This document shows positions 54,168-61,635 of a stretch of 64,000 nt of DNA, piece by piece. Position 1 is the stretch's first letter; every line of letters begins with the position of its first letter. A program made the translations under genes and the position numbers. The notes beneath the pieces are model-generated. The model made no database searches. It saw only the letters and a list, made by a program, of their open reading frames with translations, and was not told the DNA's origin. The DNA is taken from contig WXYP01000001.1 in assembly GCA_009901575.1 (NCBI GenBank), forward strand, positions 434,001 through 498,000, given 5' to 3'. Source of the DNA: Flavobacteriaceae bacterium R38 (GTDB lineage: Bacteria; Bacteroidota; Bacteroidia; Flavobacteriales; Flavobacteriaceae).

Positions 54168-55593
54168 TTGGTTACTTGTCTTTGTATTAGGAATAACACT
54201 TAGTGCATTTGGACAAAAGCAAACTAAAAAGAAAACAGAAAGTTTTTCAGTAAATAAAGATGTAACCATAGATATTAATACCAGTTATACAGATGTAATA
54301 TTTGAAACCTGGGATAAGAATACAGTATCTATAGAAGCTACTCTAGAATTTGAAGATGCTACTAAAGAAGAAGCAGAAGAATATTTTAAAGATTGGGATT
54401 TTGAAGCCACTGGAAATAGTTCTAAAATATCGATTAAATCAAGATCAGGAACTAATATCTTTCTTAATGGAGATAATATTGTAATCCCGGATTTTGATTT
54501 TGATTTCGATTTTGTAATGCCGGATATTGAAATACCAAATATTGTAATCCCGGACCTTGCTCCTTTTGTGTATGATATTCCTCCAATTCCACCTGTTGCA
54601 TTGCATAGCCTTGGCTCGATTTCATTTGATTATGAAGCTTATAAAAAAGACGGGGATAAATATTTAAAAGAATGGAAGGAGAAATTTAATAAAGAGTTTG
54701 ATGGAGAGTTTAAAAAAGAAATAGAGGCTTGGAAAAAAGACATGGAAACTTGGAAAAAAGAACATCAAAAACTTTTAGAAGAGCGTAAAAAAGATAAAGA
54801 AAAATATAGAAAAGAACTGGAAGAGCAACGTAAAGAATTAGCAAAAGTAAGAGAGACTCAAAGAAGTGAACTGAAAAGAGTAAAAGAACAAGCCAGAGAA
54901 TTGCGAGCTAAAGCTAGGGAAGAGGCCAGGAAAAATGGAAATTCCAATAATGTTTATTTCTTTTCTCCGGACGGAGATGATAAGAATCTGAAAGTTAAAA
55001 AAACAATTAAGATTAAGATGCCAAAAGGAGCAAAGCTAAAGATGAATGTAAGGCATGGAGAAGTTAAGTTAGCTCAGAATCTTAGAAATGTAAAAGCAAC
55101 CTTGTCTCATACAAGGTTGCTTGCTCAAGAGGTAGATGGTGAATATACAGACATAGAAGCTTCGTATTCTCCTATTGAAGTAGAAAACTGGAACTATGGT
55201 CAGTTAAAAGTAAATTTTACCGAAGATGTACAGTTGAAAAATGTAAAGAGCTTAAAATTGGTGTCAAACTCATCTGATGTCTATATTGGTACTATCTTAA
55301 ATAATAGCATTATCAATGGTACTTTTGGCAACCTCAGAATAAAAAATGTAGCAGACAACTTTTCTTCCTTAGATATTGATCTTGAAAATTCTGATACCGT
55401 ATTGGTATTGCCTCAGGGATCTTTTAATTTATATTGTAACGGATCTAATTCAAAAATTGTTTATCCGAAAAATTTGATAGTAAATGTTAAAAAAGAATAC
55501 TCTAACGAGTTAATCAAAGGATACAATAAAAATAACAATTCAAATAAATTGATTAATATCAATGCAGAATATAGTGATATCGTTATGCAGTAA
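54139..55593 (+). CDS. Exported DUF4097-like beta-repeat protein with a long charged coiled coil
   Basis: The signal peptide (LNWLLVFVLGITLSAFGQ) is cleaved near residue 26. Residues 35-115 form a beta segment (DVTIDINTSYTDVIFETWDK, typical of DUF4097 solenoids). Residues 117-152 are Asp/Phe/Pro-rich with short repeats (PDFDFDFDF, PDIEIPNIVIPDL). Residues about 167-266 are a highly charged coiled coil (KEWKEKFNKEF..., EARKNG). A second beta-solenoid segment follows to the C-terminus (LKMNVRHGEVKLAQNLRNVK..., INAEYSDIVMQ). It is the third gene of the ECF sigma operon and may be the envelope sensor or the effector; the coiled-coil insertion looks like a spacer or interaction arm. Confidence 0.75.
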   Translation: MKHLRISKLNWLLVFVLGITLSAFGQKQTKKKTESFSVNKDVTIDINTSYTDVIFETWDKNTVSIEATLEFEDATKEEAEEYFKDWDFEATGNSSKISIKSRSGTNIFLNGDNIVIPDFDFDFDFVMPDIEIPNIVIPDLAPFVYDIPPIPPVALHSLGSISFDYEAYKKDGDKYLKEWKEKFNKEFDGEFKKEIEAWKKDMETWKKEHQKLLEERKKDKEKYRKELEEQRKELAKVRETQRSELKRVKEQARELRAKAREEARKNGNSNNVYFFSPDGDDKNLKVKKTIKIKMPKGAKLKMNVRHGEVKLAQNLRNVKATLSHTRLLAQEVDGEYTDIEASYSPIEVENWNYGQLKVNFTEDVQLKNVKSLKLVSNSSDVYIGTILNNSIINGTFGNLRIKNVADNFSSLDIDLENSDTVLVLPQGSFNLYCNGSNSKIVYPKNLIVNVKKEYSNELIKGYNKNNNSNKLININAEYSDIVMQ

Positions 55594-55727
55594 AATTACT
55601 TTTTTGAATATCATAAAATTATTGCCTCGAATTAGAGTTAAAGTATTTTAATTCTAATTTTCGCTTTTAAAACTATAGCTCTTAAATAATTATGCTACAG
55701 TTTTTATCTACAATTTATTGCTTGTAA

Positions 55728-56333
55728 TCAGGAGTGACTCCAGCTATTTTCATCGTCTTTATTCTTTGGAGAAAGTCCTAAAATATCTCCTTCGGTATTA
55801 ACACCAAGGCCTAAAACCGTTCTGTTGGCATAATTAAAGTAACTGACTACCTGGTTGATTTCCAATATTTCTCCATCATCATAGCCTATATCTTTAAGTA
55901 TTGTAATATCATTTTTAGTTATATTGATGACATCTAAGGTTAGCTTTTTTGAATAGTTAAAAGCAGCCAGCTCTTTCTCTGTGAACAGAGATTCTAAAGT
56001 ATTATTTTCAATAGCATTTTTTATTTGAGATGCTTTATCATTATCATTTAAAAACCTTTTCATCCCTTCAAAATGATGTAAATAGCAATATTGACACTCA
56101 TTTAAAAAACTCACATATGTGCCTAATGCTTCTAGAAACCAGTTAGAAAAACTATTGTTGCTATGATGAAGTACGTTTTTATATAAACTCATATGTCCGG
56201 TTAATGTATGCGGACGTAAGCTATGAACCGTTAAAATATTATCTATATAGCCATCAGGCCCTTTAATTTTATCGTAAATACGCTTTAAAGCCCCGGTAGC
56301 TTGCTGATATGAAATTTGTTTAATCCAACTCAT
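55728..56333 (-). CDS. AhpD-like peroxidase-related protein (carboxymuconolactone decarboxylase family)
   Basis: The 201-residue protein has the AhpD/CMD fold. The redox-active pair Cys80-x-x-Cys83 with His86/His87 lies in LNECQYCYLHHFEGMK, the AhpD-type ECxYCxxxH motif. The N-terminal half (SWIKQISYQQATGALKRIYDKI...HSLRPHTLTGHMSLYKNVL) matches the group annotated as uncharacterised peroxidase-related enzymes. It is expected to reduce peroxides or act as an alkylhydroperoxidase. It lies 34 bases downstream of msrA on the same strand, so an oxidative-damage operon is likely. Confidence 0.85.
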   Translation of the reverse strand: MSWIKQISYQQATGALKRIYDKIKGPDGYIDNILTVHSLRPHTLTGHMSLYKNVLHHSNNSFSNWFLEALGTYVSFLNECQYCYLHHFEGMKRFLNDNDKASQIKNAIENNTLESLFTEKELAAFNYSKKLTLDVINITKNDITILKDIGYDDGEILEINQVVSYFNYANRTVLGLGVNTEGDILGLSPKNKDDENSWSHS

Positions 56334-56367
56334 GGTTAATTAATAGCATTTAAAATATGCTACTAAT

Positions 56368-57057
56368 TTAGTGCGATTCCTTTAATAATTCAGGATATCT
56401 TTCCTGGAATGATCTTAATCTTGGGATAGACACATTTCTTATGTAAGGATTGTTAGGATGTTTCTTTTCGAAATCCTGGTGATAATCTTCTGCATCGTAA
56501 AAAACTGTGAAGGCTGTAATTTCAGTAGTAATAGGTTTTCTATATATATTTTCTTTCTGAAGTAATTCAACATATTTGATGATAGTCTCTCTTTCTGCTT
56601 CGTTTTTGTAAAATGCAACAGAACGGTATTGAGGCCCTCTATCTGGTCCTTGTCTGTTTAAAGTTGTAGGGTCATGAGAGGCAAAAAATACTCTCAATAG
56701 CGTTGCATAACTAACAATTTCAGGGTCATAATATACTTCTACAGCTTCAGCGTGACTTGTAAGTCCTCGACCTACTTCTTCGTATGTAGGATTTTCTTTT
56801 TTTCCTCCTGAATATCCCGAAATTACTTCTTTAACTCCTTTAACACTCTCAAAAATTGCTTCTACGCACCAAAAACAACCACTGGCAAAATAAGCAGTTT
56901 CATATTCAGATAAATCTTGAATTTTTTTTGGTTCAAATTCTTTAACCACAGATGCCGTTGAAGTTTTTTTACCAGATGTATCAGATGCATTTGTTTGACA
57001 ACTTATAGCAAACAGTGAGATGGCAAATAATTTGATGCTTGTTTTTAGGAATTTCAT
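56368..57057 (-). CDS. msrA: Peptide-methionine (S)-S-oxide reductase MsrA, lipoprotein form
   Basis: MsrA repairs methionine-S-sulfoxide. The catalytic Cys61 lies in ASGCFWCVEAIF, and the domain continues with GVKEVISGYSGG, DPTTLNRQGPDRGPQYRSVAFY and FYDAEDYHQDFEKKHPNNPYI. The first 20 residues are a lipoprotein signal peptide (LFAISLFAISC-Q, Cys20), so the enzyme acts in the periplasm or at the cell surface rather than the cytoplasm. A Ser/Thr/Lys-rich linker of about 25 residues follows. It is followed by the AhpD-like gene, a second oxidant-defence protein. Confidence 0.93.
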   Translation of the reverse strand: MKFLKTSIKLFAISLFAISCQTNASDTSGKKTSTASVVKEFEPKKIQDLSEYETAYFASGCFWCVEAIFESVKGVKEVISGYSGGKKENPTYEEVGRGLTSHAEAVEVYYDPEIVSYATLLRVFFASHDPTTLNRQGPDRGPQYRSVAFYKNEAERETIIKYVELLQKENIYRKPITTEITAFTVFYDAEDYHQDFEKKHPNNPYIRNVSIPRLRSFQERYPELLKESH

Positions 57058-57141
57058 TGCGTTAAATTTATAGCTTATCAGTCGAATATTAACGGATTCC
57101 TTACTTAAACCGTATTCAAAATTTGTTAAGTTTTGATAAAT

Positions 57142-57170
57142 AAAAAAGCCCCATTCAAATGGAGCTTTTT
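57142..57170 (-). terminator. Hairpin terminator after the DUF6249-type gene
   Basis: AAAAAGCcCCATT-CA-AATGGaGCTTTTT, a stem with one mismatch and flanking A and T runs, lies 24 bases past the stop at 57194. It also separates this gene from msrA. Confidence 0.75.
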
Positions 57171-57193
57171 ATCTTTTAACTGTTGTTTTTTGA

Positions 57194-57547
57194 TTAAGAT
57201 TCTTTCTCGTCCAGGTTTTTAGTGAGCGTAAAGCCTGTAAATAAACCAATTCCTGCCATTAAGAAAATAGTCCCAGGGTAAGCCACTTCATCATGTACAC
57301 CTAAATTATAGTGTAAAATAGAGGCAATGAAGATTCCAATACCTATTCCCATTAACAATAATGCAAGGTTTAGAATGATAATTTTCCAGACAGGAGTAGT
57401 CTGTGCTTTTTTATTACTGAAAAAGATTGAAGCTTCGGCCCCTTTTTCAATAAGTGCCATACGTTCTTTATTTCTGGTAGAATATTTTAAATAAGCAATT
57501 CCGAAGATAACTGCAAAGAGTGCTATAAAGGCTACTAATACTTCCAT
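57194..57547 (-). CDS. DUF6249-type small membrane protein
   Basis: The 117-residue protein has three predicted membrane helices: residues 2-20, about 53-73 (IIILNLALLLMGIGIGIFIA) and 88-107 (YPGTIFLMAGIGLFTGFTLT). Between the first two lies a cytoplasmic segment RNKERMALIEKGAEASIFFSNKK, typical of the DUF6249 family found beside ECF sigma genes in Bacteroidota. It diverges from the sigma gene at 57687, and both carry the same promoter-like motif, so it is probably a member of that sigma regulon. The biochemical role is unknown. Confidence 0.75.
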   Translation of the reverse strand: MEVLVAFIALFAVIFGIAYLKYSTRNKERMALIEKGAEASIFFSNKKAQTTPVWKIIILNLALLLMGIGIGIFIASILHYNLGVHDEVAYPGTIFLMAGIGLFTGFTLTKNLDEKES

Positions 57548-57590
57548 AATTAATTTTTTATTGTGTTAATTTTTAAATTTCGCTGGTATG

Positions 57591-57616
57591 ACTTTCAAAA
57601 GGAAGTTTTGGTTACA
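57591..57616 (-). promoter_or_regulatory. ECF-type promoter candidate for the DUF6249-type gene
   Basis: On the minus strand TGTAACC (57616-57610), 16 bp, then AGTCA. The design is identical to the opposed site at 57650-57677. Confidence 0.6.
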
Positions 57617-57636
57617 AAAAAAATGAATTTATTTTT

Positions 57637-57654
57637 TTTATGTAATTTATGTAA
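57637..57654 (+). repeat. Tandem 9-bp repeat in the sigma promoter region
   Basis: TTTATGTAA occurs twice in direct tandem; the second copy merges into the TGTAACC box. It could be a regulator site or chance in AT-rich DNA. Confidence 0.4.
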
Positions 57655-57677
57655 CCTAAAAGGTAGTTTAGCAGTCA
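57650..57677 (+). promoter_or_regulatory. ECF-type promoter candidate for the second sigma operon
   Basis: TGTAACC (57650-57656), 16 bp, then AGTCA (57673-57677). The sigma ATG at 57687 is only nine bases past the box, so the leader would be very short. The mirror site on the other strand has the same boxes and spacing. Confidence 0.6.
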
Positions 57678-57686
57678 AACGTCAAA

Positions 57687-58250
57687 ATGACTAAAGAGCC
57701 TGACCATTATTATATTAATAAAACCTTAAATGGTGATACCAATGCTTTTTCATATCTGGTAAAAAAGTATGAGAATATGGTGTTTACTATTGCTTTGAAA
57801 ATGATGCATAGTAGGGAAGAAGCAGAAGATGTTGCACAAGAAGCTTTTATTAAAAGTTTTAAATCGCTAAAAAAATTTAAAGGAGATGCGAAATTTTCAA
57901 CATGGTTATATAGAATAAGTTATAATCACTGTTTAGATAAAATAAAAGAAAAGAAACGATTTGTTCATCCGGAAAATATAGATGATTTTCATTTTAATGA
58001 ATCAGATTTTAAAACAGATATCCTATCTAAGATAGAAGAAGAAGAACGTAAAACTGTTATCGCAAAAGCATTAAAAAAATTAAATAATGAAGAACAGCTG
58101 ATCATGACTCTATATTATTTTGAAGAACAATCTATAAAAGAAATTGGACAAGTCATAGGTATCAACCCTAATAATGTTAAGATAAAATTGTACAGAAGCC
58201 GTAATAAACTATTATCTTTATTAAAGCATTCTGTTGAAATATTAAAATAA
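57687..58250 (+). CDS. ECF-type RNA polymerase sigma factor (second module)
   Basis: The 187-residue sigma factor has region 2 (NAFSYLVKKYENMVFTIALKMMHSREEAEDVAQEAFIKSFKSLKKFKGDAKFSTWLYRISYNHCLDKIKEKK) and region 4 (ALKKLNNEEQLIMTLYYFEEQSIKEIGQVIGINPNNVKIKLYRSRNKLL), with no region 3. It is followed after five bases by a two-helix membrane protein that is likely its anti-sigma factor. The promoter region carries a TGTAACC-N16-AGTCA site facing this gene and an identical one facing the divergent DUF6249-type gene, which suggests the factor drives both. Confidence 0.93.
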   Translation: MTKEPDHYYINKTLNGDTNAFSYLVKKYENMVFTIALKMMHSREEAEDVAQEAFIKSFKSLKKFKGDAKFSTWLYRISYNHCLDKIKEKKRFVHPENIDDFHFNESDFKTDILSKIEEEERKTVIAKALKKLNNEEQLIMTLYYFEEQSIKEIGQVIGINPNNVKIKLYRSRNKLLSLLKHSVEILK

Positions 58251-58255
58251 CAAAT

Positions 58256-58669
58256 ATGGAGAGAGAAAATAAAGAACTGGATAAAACTCTAAGAGAGACT
58301 TTTAAAGAAATTGGTGTTGAAAAACCAACATCTTTATTTTTGGATAATGTGATGTCTAAAATAGAAGAGATTAAAACTGAAAAAGTGTATCAACCTTTAA
58401 TTTCTTCTAAACTTTGGTGGGTAATTGCAGCTACAATTACTGCTCTGGTTGTGATGTCATTTTATACCACCAGTAGCATTCAATTTAATGAATTGATTTC
58501 TTTTGATAAATTAAAGTTATCCGATATAGAGATTCCTTCTTTTGATTTATTTAGTAGCCTTGCCATTCCTAAAAGTGTTTCATATGGTATTATAATGGCT
58601 TCATTTTTAATTTTAACACAAATCTACTTTTTAAAGAATCGTTTATACAGAAATATAGAAGACAGATAA
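58256..58669 (+). CDS. Two-helix membrane protein, probable anti-sigma factor
   Basis: The 137-residue protein has a soluble charged N-terminus (ERENKELDKTLRETFKEIGVEKPTSLFLDNVMSKIEE, 1-45), a first membrane helix (LWWVIAATITALVVMSFYTT, about 53-73), a periplasmic loop (FNELISFDKLKLSDIEIPSFDLF), and a second helix (SYGIIMASFLILTQIYFL, about 108-126). Position five bases after the sigma gene and a cytoplasmic N-terminal segment resembling other small anti-sigma proteins support the assignment; no zinc motif is present. A strong bidirectional terminator follows. Confidence 0.7.
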   Translation: MERENKELDKTLRETFKEIGVEKPTSLFLDNVMSKIEEIKTEKVYQPLISSKLWWVIAATITALVVMSFYTTSSIQFNELISFDKLKLSDIEIPSFDLFSSLAIPKSVSYGIIMASFLILTQIYFLKNRLYRNIEDR

Positions 58670-58690
58670 ATAAAATACCTTAATGTATCA

Positions 58691-58732
58691 AAAAGAAAAG
58701 AGCAATTCTTATTGGAATTGCTCTTTTCTTTT
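58691..58732. terminator. Bidirectional hairpin terminator
   Basis: AAAAGAAAAGAGCAATTC, a six-base loop and its complement form an 18-bp stem between two convergent genes, with flanking A-rich and T-rich runs. Confidence 0.92.
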
Positions 58733-58749
58733 TTTAAAATCAGTATACC

Positions 58750-61275
58750 TTATCTTGGAACTCCAATATGATTTCCTAAAAATAAAGCATTTAAAAACAA
58801 TCTGTTTGTTCCGTACCAAGCCCCTCTAAAGTTTGGATTGTCAGCAAACATCACTGCTCTTCCACGTCCTACCGGACTCACAATGAGAGATGCAGAAGGT
58901 TTTAAAAATGTATTCAGATTTCTGTCTGTTATAAATCCGTCGATATGAGGGTTTTTAGAATATTTGGCCACAGTTGCATATTTGCTTTTACTGGGAGCAA
59001 GCCATATCGTATTGTTTTTATAAACAGGAATAGATGCATCATGATATCCAAACGCTAATGGATGAGTGATATCTATATCTGCTCTAAAGATGGCACCTCC
59101 AACACTTTCTTTTCCAAGATTCTCTGAAGCATCTACGTAGGGTTCTCTTTTTACAGTTTTAGATGAATCTTTTGAAGTGATTAATTTTTCATTAACTAAT
59201 TTATTATCGATAATCCATTTTGATGCAGAACCTATCGTAATAAGAGTATTCCCTTTATTAGCCCATTCTTTAATTCTTTTTTGTTGGTTAGCGCCCAATC
59301 TGTTATAGTTTCCTGAGACCATTACTAAAGTATTGTAATTATCCAGGTTAATTCTTGAGAAATTACGCATTGGGATTTTAGTAATGGGCATATCCATTCT
59401 TGTATCTAATAAATGCCAGACTTCTCCCGCTTCATAAGATCTTGTCCCTTCACCAATTAACATAGCTGCTTTAGGTTTTTGAATATAACGTACAGAATTA
59501 CTACCTAAGTCGATACCTTTTAAACTGTAACCTGTTTTTACTCCGTAGATAGCTACTTTATATTTATTTTGAGCATTTTGTAGCAGCGAATAAACAGAAT
59601 CGTTAGCGATACGTTGTTTGCTGACCGGGATAACAAGCGTGCCATAATTAAATGCTTTATCTCCTGAATCTGTTTGTATGGAGAACGATTTAAAAGCTGA
59701 AGCAACATTAACTCCTTTATCTTGGAGGTAATACAAAGCTGCAGGAGCATTATAATCGTCATAATCTATAATATAAGCATATTTTGATTTGGAAACAGGG
59801 CTTATCTTAACCAGGTCTTCTGTTGAAGTAATTTCATTACCTAAAGAAATATTTCCTGTTACCCCTCTGTATTTCATATTGTAAAAATTGGCAACAGACC
59901 AGGCAGAAGCATCATAGAAAACGCTATCCCTGAATTCCTTGTATGTCTCAAACATAGTTTGTACCATTCTTTTTTGAGCCTGCTTAACAGGTACTACATA
60001 CTTATTTGCATCTTTAGATTTGTATACTTTGATTCGATGTAGCAGAAGTTGATCAATAAAAGCTTTAGTTCTGTTTTGATCGTAATCATCTCCAAAAACA
60101 TAATTAGTAACCCTGTTTTTTGAAATGTTTTTTAAGTTACTCTTAAAAAAATCTTGCTGATATTTTCTCAATAAACCTATGTTTTCAACAGAGGCTTTTA
60201 TGGTAGTCATACTGGAAGTAAAATGATTCCTGATGGTAAAAGGAAAAGTAATTTTCCCGTAGGCAGTATTTTGTACATGGCCTCTTGAACTTGCCTGTTC
60301 AAAAAGAAGCGCTAATCCGCCTTGAATATCAGGATATGAAGATCCATATCCGGGATATGTATTGTCAAATACTTCTTTGGTAAAGTATAATGAACCTATA
60401 CTGTCTAATGCTTTTGAAAAATAATCGCCAAACAGATCATTTAGCGCTCCGTAGTTTTCTTTAGGAATAATAGGAGTTTTAGAACCATTTGGCTTGGCAG
60501 GTTCAAAAAAATAAGTCGCATTAGTTCCCATTTCATGAAAATCGGTAACTACGTTAGGATACCATTCATGATACCAGTTTAGTTTCCCCTGACTTTCCGG
60601 ATTTATAGCAAGCAACCAGTCCCGGTTTAAATCAAACCAATAATGATTCGTCCTACCTCCGGGCCAATATTCATTGTGTTCTGCATCTGCCGGATCTGAA
60701 ACTAATGGACTGCCTTTATAAGAATTCGCCCATTGTGTGTGCCTGTCTCTCCCATCAGGATTAATCGTCGGATCAATAAAAACCACAGCCCCCGAACGGT
60801 ACTTTCTAATTTCCGGATGATTAGAAGCCACTAAAGTATAAGCACTTAATAAAGCAGCTTCAGAACTGGAAGGTTCATTACCGTGAACGTTATAACCCAG
60901 ATTGATAAAAACAGGTACATCCTCATAATTAGTTACCGATTTACTGGCGTCTGTAAATGCAAGATGCTGTTCTTTTAGTTGATCTAAATTCTGAATATTA
61001 CTACTGCTACTTATAGTTAAGATGATCAGTTTTCTACCTTCATGAGTTTTTCCATACTCATAGTATGTAGCGTTTTCTGATAATGAAGCTAACTCTTTTA
61101 AATACGAAACAATTTGATCATGTCTTGTATGTTGAGCGCCAATTGGGTACCCTAAGAATTCTTCCGGACTTGGTATTTTAGAATCAAAAGGTTGATATTT
61201 CTTTAGAAAATAATCTTGTGCAGTTACTATAATTGATGAAAGTAAAAATAAGATTACAGTGAGTTTTTTTGACAT
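58750..61275 (-). CDS. Secreted M14 zinc carboxypeptidase-like protein (copy 3)
   Basis: The signal peptide is KLTVILFLLSSIIVTAQ. The M14 domain shows GYNVHGNEPSSSEAA (HxxE), DPTINPDGRDRHTQ, GGRTNHYWFDLNRDW, the third ligand in VTDFHEMGTN, and the catalytic Glu in LFEQASSRGHV. The C-terminal region (AAMLIGEGTRSYEAGEVWHLLDTRMDMPITKI...YNTLVMVSGNYNRLG) resembles a glutamine-amidotransferase-like fold. At 841 residues it is closest in motif wording to copy 2 (29051). It likely acts in the periplasm or outside the cell on peptides; the substrate is unknown. Confidence 0.88.
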   Translation of the reverse strand: MSKKLTVILFLLSSIIVTAQDYFLKKYQPFDSKIPSPEEFLGYPIGAQHTRHDQIVSYLKELASLSENATYYEYGKTHEGRKLIILTISSSSNIQNLDQLKEQHLAFTDASKSVTNYEDVPVFINLGYNVHGNEPSSSEAALLSAYTLVASNHPEIRKYRSGAVVFIDPTINPDGRDRHTQWANSYKGSPLVSDPADAEHNEYWPGGRTNHYWFDLNRDWLLAINPESQGKLNWYHEWYPNVVTDFHEMGTNATYFFEPAKPNGSKTPIIPKENYGALNDLFGDYFSKALDSIGSLYFTKEVFDNTYPGYGSSYPDIQGGLALLFEQASSRGHVQNTAYGKITFPFTIRNHFTSSMTTIKASVENIGLLRKYQQDFFKSNLKNISKNRVTNYVFGDDYDQNRTKAFIDQLLLHRIKVYKSKDANKYVVPVKQAQKRMVQTMFETYKEFRDSVFYDASAWSVANFYNMKYRGVTGNISLGNEITSTEDLVKISPVSKSKYAYIIDYDDYNAPAALYYLQDKGVNVASAFKSFSIQTDSGDKAFNYGTLVIPVSKQRIANDSVYSLLQNAQNKYKVAIYGVKTGYSLKGIDLGSNSVRYIQKPKAAMLIGEGTRSYEAGEVWHLLDTRMDMPITKIPMRNFSRINLDNYNTLVMVSGNYNRLGANQQKRIKEWANKGNTLITIGSASKWIIDNKLVNEKLITSKDSSKTVKREPYVDASENLGKESVGGAIFRADIDITHPLAFGYHDASIPVYKNNTIWLAPSKSKYATVAKYSKNPHIDGFITDRNLNTFLKPSASLIVSPVGRGRAVMFADNPNFRGAWYGTNRLFLNALFLGNHIGVPR

Positions 61276-61635
61276 AATAGCTGATTTTTAGCGCTTCTAA
61301 AGGTACTAAATTAACTATAATCTCAAATTTTCAAATGCTACTTAAAAATAACAATAATACACAGGTATGTTGAAAATAAGTGTTTAGGGAAATGCTATGA
61401 AAAAAGGGATGATTTTCCTCTCGTAGAATCATCCCCTTATTGCTTATTAATCAAATAAAAATATTGACTTCTTTTTTATAAGGTTAAGATTCTATTTTAA
61501 GCAATAAATTTATGCTTTAATAGAGGAATTGGGAAATTAAAGCCACAAATATAAAGGAATTAGTTGTTTCACGGAACTAAATATTCATGAAAATTTAATA
61601 ATTCCTTTATAGTTGTGACGTTCTTTATAAAGATT
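61276..61635. other. Intergenic region downstream of secA
   Basis: This 360-base region separates secA (3' end) from the M14 gene start. It contains a minus-strand terminator at 61401-61436, which leaves a ~200-base AT-rich tail after secA with no reading frame of note. A TACCTTTA promoter-like element for the M14 gene lies near 61300 on the minus strand. Confidence 0.5.
61401..61436 (-). terminator. Hairpin terminator on the minus strand, distal to secA
   Basis: On the minus strand GGGATGATT, a 13-base loop and AATCATCCC are followed by a T run. It sits 200 bases past the secA stop codon. Confidence 0.75.
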
